Assembly (NCBI GenBank): GCA_002633005.1
Contig: NMRA01000031.1
Span: 210,888 to 274,887 of the forward strand
Source: Phoronis australis
Taxonomy: Eukaryota > Phoronida > Phoronidae
Direction of reading: 5' to 3'
Length of the DNA stretch: 64,000 nucleotides
Shown one piece after another: positions 37,730 through 49,700 of the stretch; position 1 is the first letter of the stretch, and the number at the start of each line of letters is the position of its first letter. Under the pieces are notes generated by a model. The model searched no databases, had not been told where the DNA came from, and was given only the letters and a program-made list of their open reading frames with translations. The position numbers and the translations under genes are program-made.

Positions 37730-40700
37730 CTGAAATCACAACACCACCATGAACTTCCAGCTGAAACTGGTTTTGCGCACAAGGGCTTCCTCTTCTTTCA
37801 ACAATTTAACAATTCAAAGCCAAAAGTACTTACTTACATGACGGCTGGATGGAAGCCGAATTCATCGTAGTCTTCTCTCAAGACAAAGAACGAAGGTTAA
37901 TAGGGGGGAGGGTTATCATATTGGCGCTCTCTAGAGTAGTGAAAGCACGAAAGTGATTGATCCTGACTCAGAAGTGGTGAACAGAACTCAATTACTATAT
38001 AGAGTGGTCCATAAATATAAAAGCAGAAGAATAAATTCGACTGTTAGCCCCTCCCATTCTTTGATGAGTTAAAGTTCACTAGTTTATTTTTAGCTTTTTA
38101 ACACCGGCTGGGATCGAAATTCTCCCGCTTTATCAGCGGCAGCTACTGGCTTTGTCACAGATACATCGTTGCAGTGGGAAATGTGTGGAACCAAACGTCC
38201 TTCCACATCAATTGATATTTCAAAAGTTTGCTTTGTTTCTTAAGGCATTGGTGTATCCAACAGCACAGCACTGGAAATTTGCAGGCATTATAAGGTCACA
38301 GTGTTAAAACGCTGTTTATACCCGGTATCATTATTAATTTTTACTGATAACAAATTGAGCTTTAATTTATGACAGGGAAACACCATTTTGACTTTACTTT
38401 AAAGTACTGTAGTATGAAATTGTTCCTCACTCAAATGACAGGTGAATCCATTTGGTTATTGCTAGAGACCAGGGAACCGTTCCAAGAAACTGACTTCAGT
38501 TCATTTTTGACATAAGTTTAAGATGAAACGTCCACATGTGGTAAGTTAGTCAAAATTAAGACAAGCTCAAGATTGCATTTTAGAAATGTACTTGAGGCAA
38601 ATTTAAGTTTTATCTTAAAATTAACTGAAATTTAAGATTTGTCTTAGCTAAGTCAATTGTCACAGCTTTGTTGGTGGTTTTAGCCCGTATAAGACATATT
38701 CCGTTTTGCTTTTGTCACACATGTGAGACACAATATTTGTCAGTGCCAACCATGAATTACATAATTTTACAATTTGTTAAAAATGAGCCTCCACTTGATG
38801 CAGCATAATATAACTGTATTTACCCAACAAAATACGATTTGGCTCACACTTTGTAACAAAATTTTCAAAATGTCAGAGAATTTCAGGCAAGCAAGTTTTG
38901 TCACAGAATGTCACCATGTCACAGGGAATCCATTCTCAGCTTTAACCAAATGCAGGTTTACATCAGTTTTAATGAGCGACTGAGATTCACCGCTTCTTTT
39001 TTCATGTTTCAAGACAACAAGAGTTTCTGATTGGTTGTCCATTTTAAGTGCAACTAAGGAGCGACCACCAACACCTTTTACTCAAATATACATGCGCTGT
39101 AAACCTTGGGGGTGAATTTTCGGAACACTTTTCCTACACTGGTCATACGTTCAAATAGTTCTATACATGGAAATCTCGGTTAAGTTAAATTTGTAGGCAT
39201 AATTACTTAAAATATTATCATCGTCATCTTGAAATATCAAAGTAATGAGCAACGGTCAACCCAAAAAAGTTATTACTTTCTAAACCACAGAGTCGAAGCG
39301 AAGCTCTTTATGTCATTCTTGTGGTCACGTGACCAAGGATTTTTGGTAAAAATGTTGCTTTTGAAAAGTACACCGACAGGTAAAAAGTGCTTTCACCAGC
39401 ATTTATCAAACTTTCTGCCATAGAACATGATAAGAATGCTCAAAAACCATTTTGGACTCAATAACTTGTAATTTCAATAAACTTAGATAATTTTTTAATC
39501 TTAAAATACCCTGAGTTGAGCAATGTTTTAAGAATAATGTGGCTCTTGATCTTAAATCAAACATAACAAATACTAGAAGTTCTAAATAAAAATATGAGAC
39601 ACTGTTTTGATGCGGTGACCTTGAAATGATGCAAATGTCACCAACATCGACTAGTGCCTAGAGTTTCTCCACAGACACCTCAATACAATTATCTAAAACT
39701 CTATTTTTTAAATATTGCAGCAATATGAATGTGTGATGTACAGACACACATGATGGACAGCCAGATGGTCATCAGTACTGTATCACTCAGGTCATGCAAA
39801 AGCAAAGCATGGAACAAAAAGGTTAATAATATCTTTTAAGCTTATCTTGAATGGTAAACATGGTTCCTACAGTACGTTAAGAGCATTGCTCTGAGCCCAC
39901 CAGTGCCAAAAATTGCCAAATGTACAGGCCTGTTAGGCTTATCAGCTAGCTTTGCCTACGTCACTGTGAGAATCACATTTCAAGTCAAAACAGCTGCGAA
40001 TACCACATGCACGCATTGTTGTTCTATTCAGACCCCCCATTCAATTCAATTCTTACCGTTTTTTGTTGTTTGTGCTGGGATCTCGCCGTCATGAAAAGGT
40101 AACTTCACCTATCAATTGACGGGACTGCATTTGAGTGATTAAACTCGCGTGTTCATATTTTGCTATGGCTTTGCAAGGATTATCTGGTGAGTCCAATATA
40201 TCTAAATAATAACAAAATGCCAAATGGCAAACTGTGAAATTAAATCTACTAACCTCCTCTAATTCGACCTCAGTGAAGATCATTGGTAGAACATATTTTC
40301 TCAAGGGAACCAGCAGTATGAGTACAAATGGGAAGGCGAGGGAGGCAGCCGTAGACTTAACCACCCATAACACAGCCAGGCACACAATCTGGATGGCAGT
40401 GAACATATGCATACGGTACGTTCTCACCTACAACAAATCGCAAACACGTGGACATACAGTATGTGGTCGGGTATATGTAAGACAAACCACATCATAATAG
40501 TAAGAGCATATGACATATGAGTATGAACAACGAAGTTCATTATTGATTATGTGAGCATACAGCACCTCTCCATTTACAACATACCACATATGTGAGCATG
40601 CGGTACATTGTCATATGCAACAAACCATGTGTGAGGTGACATAATCACATATGTGAGCATGCAGTACATTGTCATATGCAACAAACCACGAGCGAAGTGA

Positions 40701-43700
40701 CATTACCACGACATAAGACAAACCACATACATCATGGTATATTGCAATATACAATAAACAACACATACGATGAAGATTATTCAAAATTCAAACAAAAGTA
40801 CGGGGTTTTCCCTAACAGTTTGTACATTAATGTACAAACTATTTTTCCCTTGAGCGCTTCCTGTCCCAATTAATAGAGACAAAACTGTGCGTACGAACTA
40901 TTAGAGATGAAAGTCATATATTCAAATTATTAGAGATGAGGATCAATGATAACAATGAGATCAACAACGGCCTCCGAGACGGTGCTTTGGCAATGTGAAT
41001 TAACTAAAAACAGTAACAAATTATTTTCCCAGGTGGATTTACTTCAAAATATACTTGAACACTTTGTCACTTATCTTCTTCCCAAGTTCGCAAACTTCAA
41101 GAACCCCGCCGGCTTCAGTACCTTCGCTTTCAGCTCTGCTGTCTGGCGCACTGAGTTTCCGACTGCAGTGCATTAGATAAAACACATATTCGAAAAAATT
41201 AAGATACAGAAATGTGACAGAGGTTTTGCCAACACTCCCAATTCGATTTAGAAGGGAAGCTCTCGGATTTTGAAGAATTCCCAGACCTCACAGAAAGGTG
41301 TCAAATTCTCACTAATTTGATGAAATTCAACCCACTTTCTAGTTTTCTCGAAACGTAAATGAAGGGTTATCGACGATATATGGCGACCGAAGGGACAGCG
41401 TGTTGCCTCTCGATTTTGGAATTCAATGGTTGGCGATATGATACTGGATGTTGTGTATCATCTTGAAGTAATAAAAAATGCAAGTAAAAAATGGCAATCT
41501 GAAAAACGACTTTTCCAGCTCTATACTAGCGGAGTATAGCAAACCATGGATTCCGATTACCTGAACAGAATTGGCGCTTATTGATCTGTGTTCCTGATAG
41601 GAATACGAATTGCTATTTTACCTATCCAAAAAGGATGAAAGAGTTATTTTCTCCAATGCTAATATGTATACGAACTATTTTTCCATCGGACACCTACTGT
41701 ACAAACTATTAGAGAGAAATACAATGTTTCAAGGACAGTGTGTGGATCATTAGAGAAAACACCGGAATTCGAAAAATAGCATTTTCAAAAGTTCATTGCA
41801 TTGCAAATTTAAATGACTTCAGTACATGTTAGTTGGTGCAAGCCATAAGATAAAACTGTAACAAAAATTTAAATGTCGCCTTCCACTACATCATATTCTT
41901 AATTAAAGAAACCTAACTGTATAGCTGCATATAGGAAAGCACTATGTGCAGCATGACATATGTAGAACTACGCACATGGTACATAGTCACATACAATGAA
42001 CCACATAGTTACTCTGTCATACACAACAAACCACATTCACGGAGAGTATATGGCACATTGTTGCATACAGCAAGTCAAACAAATTGTATACAGTACACTG
42101 TCACATACAACAAACCACATTCACTGACAGTATATGGTACATTGGTGCATACAGCAAGTCACACAAACTGTATACAGTACACTGTCACATACAACAAACC
42201 ACATACATTGACAGTATATGGCATATTGTTGCATACAGCAAGTCACACAAACTGTATACAGTACATTGTCACATACAACAAACCACATACACTGACAGTA
42301 TATGGTACATTGTTGTATACAGCAAGTCACATAAACTGTATACAGTACAGTAATATTCAACAAACCACGACTGTATACACTACATTGTTGTATACAGTAA
42401 ACCACATACATTAAAGTCCATACATCCTCACGAGTAGTTTCAGGAACACATGTTACATAAACGTTTTAGACCAATAAGTATCACAGTATAATAATTAAAC
42501 ACCCATCATTTTTCTAAGTAAGAAATTTAGAATACATACACTTTATAGACTCCTGATCCTAAGATCGCAATGCAAAAAACAACACAATATTGCTATAATA
42601 ACATTTAAGCAAGTCTGAAAAATCAGCAATAGCCACTTTCGGGGGGTACCACATTTTGAGAATCAGTTGACGTATACATTGGATAACAGGGGCAAACTGG
42701 TACTCAAAGTCCAATATCCCTGTGAGTGACTATTGCAGAACAATCCTCTCATTCACAAGGTGTGCAAACCTACCCTATCAACAAAGCCGGCATTAGGGTG
42801 GTGTTTGACTGGCTTAAAAAACAGCAACAACCTGTCAAACATCTGAACACCCTTCAATGAGGCGACACCCATGTAGAGGAATATTCCAAACAGACAGGCT
42901 AGTGGGATCTCTTTTAGCAACGGCCCGAAGAACACGGATAAACCTGTAAGGCATTAAAATGACAACATAAGGCAAGCTCAGCACATGCACCATGGATATT
43001 ATGACTTTGCTAAAAACTACACGCTTACACCAGTCAAGTTAGTTCACTGACTTCAGCAAAATTTGTCTAGTATTACCAAGTTCAAGGCAAACAGGAGGAA
43101 ACCCATAAAAAATAAATAACAGTGAATTAATATGTGAAAATAAGTCTGATTTAAGACTGTCACTAAGCAACTAGAGATACCTGCTCATAACACTGAAACA
43201 TGAAAAAAAACAGTGTAGAGACTGGCAAGACTGGCTACAAAGACACAACCTAGCATGTAGAACTTGGGTTTCACTTATGAAACCTGCAGGAGAGAAAAAA
43301 CCTGGTATACTTAAGATTCCAAAATTGATTGCTTTACACAGAGTAAAGTTCACAACTATTTTGTCACACAGGCGACAGATAACTCTGGGAGACGGCTCCA
43401 GATGACTGACGCACAATCTGCATCGCAGGGTGTCTGCTCGCCCCTTGTCATCTTTCAGGGGTCGGGGTCTCACCACGTAGTCACTGGTTTCGAAAATATT
43501 CACGAGCTGTATATTGAACAACATTACTGCTATACTCACCGACCATAAGGCTGACAAAAAAGTTCGTCAGTCGTTGTTCGTGTACTTTCAACAACACCGG
43601 ACTATCGCCCGGGGCGTGGTTACTACTGTACACAGTTAGTGCCGATGTATGAAGAATGCTGCGCACGGGTGCTGCACACACTATAGGCAGACCTAGCACC

Positions 43701-46700
43701 CCACAGAGTACAGTTAACCAGCCACACAGCATGATGTCAGCGTGAAACCCAGAGCCCTTCTTCAGCTTACGCTCTTTCTTATTGATTATCGTCCTGAAAA
43801 GGAAAACGTGAGCTTCAATAATAGCTCTTTGAAGCGTGATACGATAATTTCTCAGTATATCAACGTGGATATGTGATACAAGGTGAACGCCTGTAGGAAA
43901 TTGTTAACAATAAACTAGCTTTAGAAAGTCATTCTTGCCTGGTACCCAGTGACTAAATAAGCGATATTTGTGATGGCATGTCTTATAAAAACGGACAAAA
44001 CGTCATAGGTGTCAAACTGGTACAAAGGTTCAAAAATTCTGCAACTCAAAAAAGGGTAACCTGATCAGCACTAAATAATGCTTTCCATGAAGCAGTACGA
44101 AAAAAGGAGAAAGGGAGACAATTCAAGTGAGTGAGGGAGTTTGGTGCAGAGGAAGGGAAAGACGGAGGGTGAAAGGGGAGGGTGAAACCACATGCAATAG
44201 CAAACCTTTGCTGACCACCTCGCTATCATGTTACGCAGGCAATACGTTTTAAACTATTAAAAAATTATCGTAATATTTCAGATTGCAGTGATGCTAGTTC
44301 AGTACAGTAACTTAAATCATTTCATGCCCCAAAAGTGACATGACTGGTCAAATATTTGCCAGAGCACCGTCACACATCCTAAGTCGTTTCAACAGCTCTT
44401 ACTCAGTAATCTCCGTCTCCATGAAGATGAGAATGAAGATCAACATGGCGGGTATGGCTGCTGCGAAGATCTGCCATACAGGAAGTGGTTTGGTAATCCC
44501 CAAGGGGTTGATAAACCAGCCCCTCTGCGACGGGTCAGTAGGAGTCACTTTCCCTTCAGGCACGGTCAGCTTCTACAATACACACACAACTACTGTAACA
44601 TTCAAGAACACTTAAAAGATTAATACCAAAGCCTTCATGATTTCCCCTGACATTGGTTGTCACATGGTAAATACCTCAATTTTACCAGCTAAAACATTCC
44701 AGTCTCTACTGCATCACAGTCACATATTGGTCCTGGCTTTTTGGGGTGAGCTGCCTTAGTAACACAGCGCTGCATAATGTAAATACCAGAGAATGCAAAA
44801 TAGCACAAGGCTTCATGATGTAACACGGGAAGCACGTAATCACACTGGCCTTACAAAATTCTTGCGCCAACAGAACACAGCTCATATCACCCAAGTTTTT
44901 AGTCAAAAACCAAATTCTACAGGGCTGGTGTTCTACTTTCAGAAAATATACTTTAACAGGTTTTTAAAAATTTCTTGATATCATCCAACATAACTTTAAT
45001 TTCTATTCCACCTTACGTCTGTGTAGATATCTTGGACTAAGTAGTTAAGCAGGAACATTAAAGTCATGGCTTACCTCGGTGAAGGTATCTTGGACTCAGT
45101 AGTCAAGAAGGCACATTAAAGTCATGGCTTACCTTGGTGTAGGTATCTTGAACTAAATAGTCAAGAAGGCACATTAAAGTCATGGCTTACCTCCGTGTAC
45201 GTATCTTGGACTAAGTAGTCAAGCAGACACATTAAAGTCATGGCTTACCTCGGTGTAGGTATCTTGGACTAAATAGTCAAGAAGGCACATTAAAGTCATG
45301 GCTTACCTTGGTGTAGGTATCTTGAACTAAATAGTCAAGAAGGCACATTAAAGTCATGGCTTACCTCTGTGTAGGTATCTTGGACTAAGTAGTCAAGCAG
45401 GCACATTAAAGTCATAGCAATTGGAATGGCGAAGTCACCTATGGTCCTTCTCACCTGCAATTACCACACACTGTTATTATTATGATAATTCACAGCACAA
45501 AAGGGGGAGCCATGTAACTAGATTCATCCCAAAACACATTCTTCTTCAAGGGGAACTAAGACAATGGAGGTCTCACAACAGCAACACTGCAAGAAAAGAC
45601 ATCAGTTGACAACAGAAAAGAAAAAGTAGACTTTAGCCGCAAGCACTCGACATATGACTTCATTATTCAACAATTAGTTGCTTCTGTACAAAAAACTCAC
45701 TACAAGACAATCGCACAAAACATCGAGTTCTTTTGAAAACGCTTGCACTGCACTCATTCATACTACACGCAACGACAGCAATGCAATCATATCTGTATTA
45801 CACACGGGTGAATCTGGAAGTGTCGCATCACTATGACAAAAAAGCATAGAATCTAGATTACAATCTACTACGGGTACCAGAGGTGGTAGAAACATCATCA
45901 AAGACAAGAACTTCAAGATCCACTCGAGCATTGTTACAGTGAAGAATGCAAAACAATGCAAGTCTTCTCAAAGAACACCTGATGATATTTCATAGCGTAA
46001 AGCCACTGGCAGAGACAGAACCAAATTTTGAGCACGTTATTGGTCAAAAAACAATTATCAGCATTAACAAGAGTGACGTGGAGCGTTGAAATGCACCCAC
46101 CATAAACGATGTGCTTCAAGGGGTGTTTACTTGTATCACAAAATGGCCATTAGATGCAACAGAATACACTGAACCCAACCAAAAATTGGAAGGTGTCGTT
46201 GTCTTTCAAAACCATTTGCCAAATTTCATCAAAATCCGCTCAAGAACTCCAAAGATACAAAAGGCAAACGTAAAAAAAAACAAACAGCCATTAGGAAGCG
46301 GTAGTCGAATTTGTCCATATGCTGTCAGGTTAATAGGAAAAATTAATACAATTGGAATCGAAGATGAGAGGGTAGCGTCATCTCACTAATAGATACCTAT
46401 TTGCCAATCTAATAAAAATACGTTGACCTCTGAAGATACAGAGGTAAACATTAACAAGAGCAACGCAGAGCCTTGAAATGCGCCCACAAATGCATTGCAA
46501 ATGGTGAGCTTCGAGAGATGTTTATCTGTATCATAAAAATGGCCAGTAGATGGCACAAAATATAACAAATCCATATGAAAAAGGGAACATGCCAGCATTT
46601 TTTAATAGAAAGCTATTTATTAAGTTTAATAAAAATCTGTAAAAGAACTTCAGAGAAACAGAGGAAAACGGCAAAAAATGAAATTGCCACTAGGGGACAC

Positions 46701-49700
46701 GGCGTTCGTCATCGTCCGTTGTCAACTTCATATAAATGCACTAGCTAAATTTAATAAACATCCTGCAGAGTGTTTAGGAGATGCAGCCATGGACGCAAAA
46801 TAAAAATTGCCACTAGGAGGCGCCACAGTAGTCAAGGTCGTCTGAAAATCATCGTCAGCCCTCTTCACATTAGGAACATACATGTCACTTTCCACAATCA
46901 TCCTAAGAGTGGTTTGGTTGACAGAGGGTACAGATGCCAAAAACAGACTCGAAAACAATAAAAATGGCCACTAAGTGGTGCAAAATACCTCCAATTCAAT
47001 TGGAAAATAGTGTCATCTCCCTAATAGATGCCTATCAGCCAAATTTTATGAAAATCCATTGACGATCCTTGAAGATACAGAGGAAAACATAAAAAAATAA
47101 AATTGCCACTGTGGGCACATGGGTACTCCAATCCGTCCGAAAGTCGTTGTACTCTGTTTTCAACTTCATATAAATACACCAGCAAAATTCAGTAAAGCTC
47201 CTGTAGAGCGTTTAGTAGATACAACTATGGGCACAAAAACAAACAAAACTGCTACTAGTAGGCACCACAGAAGTCGAAGTCGTCGGAAAATCATCGTCAG
47301 CTGCCCTCATCAGAGTAAGAACATATTTTTTTTATATGCCAATTTGCAAAATTATCCTTAGAGCGGTTTGATTAATAGAAGAGTGGATGCCAAAAAACTG
47401 ACTCGAAAACAGTAAAAATGGCCACCAAGTGGCGCAAAACACCTCGAATCCAACGGGAGGACAGCATCATCTCACTAATATATTGCTAACTGCCAAATTT
47501 TATGAAAATCCGTTGAGGACTTCCAAAGATACAGAGATAAGCGTAAAAAACTAAAATTGCCACTAGAGAGCACACCTGTAGTCAGAGAGGTCCAAAATTC
47601 GTCATAATTCATCGTCAACTTTATAGGAACACATCTGCCAAATCACATCAAGATCCTGTGAGGGGTTTAAGAGATACAACTGTGGACGTCAGACACCGGA
47701 TGCCCAGACAGAGATGACGGCAATATGCGACCACATACAAATATTATGTGGGCGCATAAAAACTAAAAATTGTCACTAACAGGTACTCAGATCCATCCGA
47801 AATTTTGTTCATGTTATTCCATCCATGAAAGGAACATAGGAGCAAAATTTCATGAACATACATTTAAGGGTTTTGGAGATAGAGCAGTGAATGCCAGACG
47901 AACAAACGGACAGGAATGATGGCATAAAAATGAAATGAGGCTAAAATCTGCCAAAAATGGCAAATAGCGCAAGCTGCAAAGATTTACTGCGGAGAACAAT
48001 TACGTTTCATACAAATTAGTCGTAGTATGGCATTTTTTTTAAAAAGCAGAATTGGACATTAATTTTCATATCAGTCATAAGAGTACACGCCCAAAAAGTC
48101 CCCTAAAATTTCCCGGTTTTCTGACGAAATATTATTTTGGTAATTTTTTAAAAAACTTACTGTACAATGAGCTAACTAATCAAAGCAGCAGAATTAGAGA
48201 GCGGCTGAAGCATACCGTTTTACCAAAGAAGTCACTGTAGCGAAATCCCTTGAGGTAGTTGGCTATGAGAAATGTTCCCACGGTAAGAATGGTAGAGAGA
48301 AGCGCAGTGTTGGGTTGGCTAGGGTCAGGTTCACAGGTGGGATCGGCGTCGAGCACGCTGCTGGAATTGGTGCTGGTATTGGTCGAGTTACCTTCTTCAA
48401 TGCCACAGCCAGACTCCGTGTAGCTGGACATGAGTGGGTGCACCACGTAGATCTAGGCAACAACAATGGATAACAAAATATGTAAAAAAGATAAAGACTA
48501 GAACATAATATAATCACCCTCAGCAATTTTCAAAGAAAAACACAACGGTTTCCTTAGAATCAGATCCTTTGCACTTCACTGTAAAAAAAACTCTNGCAGC
48601 GGACGCCGGACGCCGGACGGACGGACGGACGGACGGACTGACGGACGGACAGAGATGACGGCATAATGCGTCCACATATAAATATGTGGGCGCATAAAAA
48701 TTGTCACTAACAGGTACTCAGATCCATCCGAAATTTTGTTCATGTTATTCCAACCATGAAAGGAACATAGGTGCAAAATTTCATGAACATACATTTAAGG
48801 GTTTTGGAGATAGAGCAGTGAATGCCAGACGAACAAACGGACAGGAATGACGGCATAAAAATGAAATGAGGCTAAAATCTGCCAAAAATGGCAAATAGCG
48901 CAAGCTGCAAAGATTTACTGCGGAGAACAATTATGTTTCATACAAATTAGTCGTAGTATGGCATTTTTTTAAAAAGCAGAATTGGATATTAATTTTCATA
49001 TCAGTCGTAAGAGTACACGCCCAAAAAGTCCCCTAAAATTTCCTGGTTTTCTGATGAAATATTATTTTGGTAATAACTGTACAATGGGCTAACTAATCAA
49101 AGCAGCAGAATTAGAGAGCGGCTGAAGCATACCGTTTTACCAAAGAAGTCACTGTAGCGGAATCCCTTGAGGTAGTTGGCTATGAGAAATGTTCCCACGG
49201 TAAGAATGGTAGAGAGAAGCGCAGTGTTGGGTTGGCTAGGGTCAGGTTCACAGGTGGGATCGGCGTCGAGCACGCTGCTGGAATTGGTGCTGGTATTGGT
49301 CGAGTTACCTTCTTCAATGCCACAGCCAGACTCCGTGTAGCTGGACATGAGTGGGTGCACCACGTAGATCTAAGCAACAACAATGGATAACAAAATATGT
49401 AAAAAAAATAAAGACTAGAACATAATATACTCACCCTCAGCAATTTTCAAAGAAAAACACGACGGTTTCCTTAGAATCAGATCCTTTGCACTTCACTGTA
49501 TTGTAAAAAAAAAATCTTTACTTGTAACAGGACTTGGAATGACAAATGACAAAAAAGAGGAAAATTTTCCAGGTGATGTATGTACCGCACCAAAAATAAA
49601 TAAGCGTGTGTGCTAGAAATATTTTTTGTGTTGTAAGATTTAACTGAAACAATCATTTTTGCAATGCCATGAATATAGTCAAAGTAATGATAAAAAAGAG

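Larger units (their letters stand above)
48600..49505. repeat. Tandem duplication, right copy (contains anion exchanger exon)
   Basis: Second copy of the ~0.92-kb unit. It starts in a (GGAC)n microsatellite (48603-48651) directly after an ambiguous base at 48595. Differences from the left copy are few: scattered substitutions and a 14-bp gap in the intron. Confidence 0.9.

Noticed and set aside
41944-42414. 156-codon repetitive open frame
   Set aside because: Product of an 84-bp minisatellite; not protein-like.
46111-46389. 92-codon open frame in the R1 cluster, and similar frames at 7390 and 60738
   Set aside because: All three fall inside the R1 repeat and translate its monomers; the similarity between them is due to shared repeat DNA.
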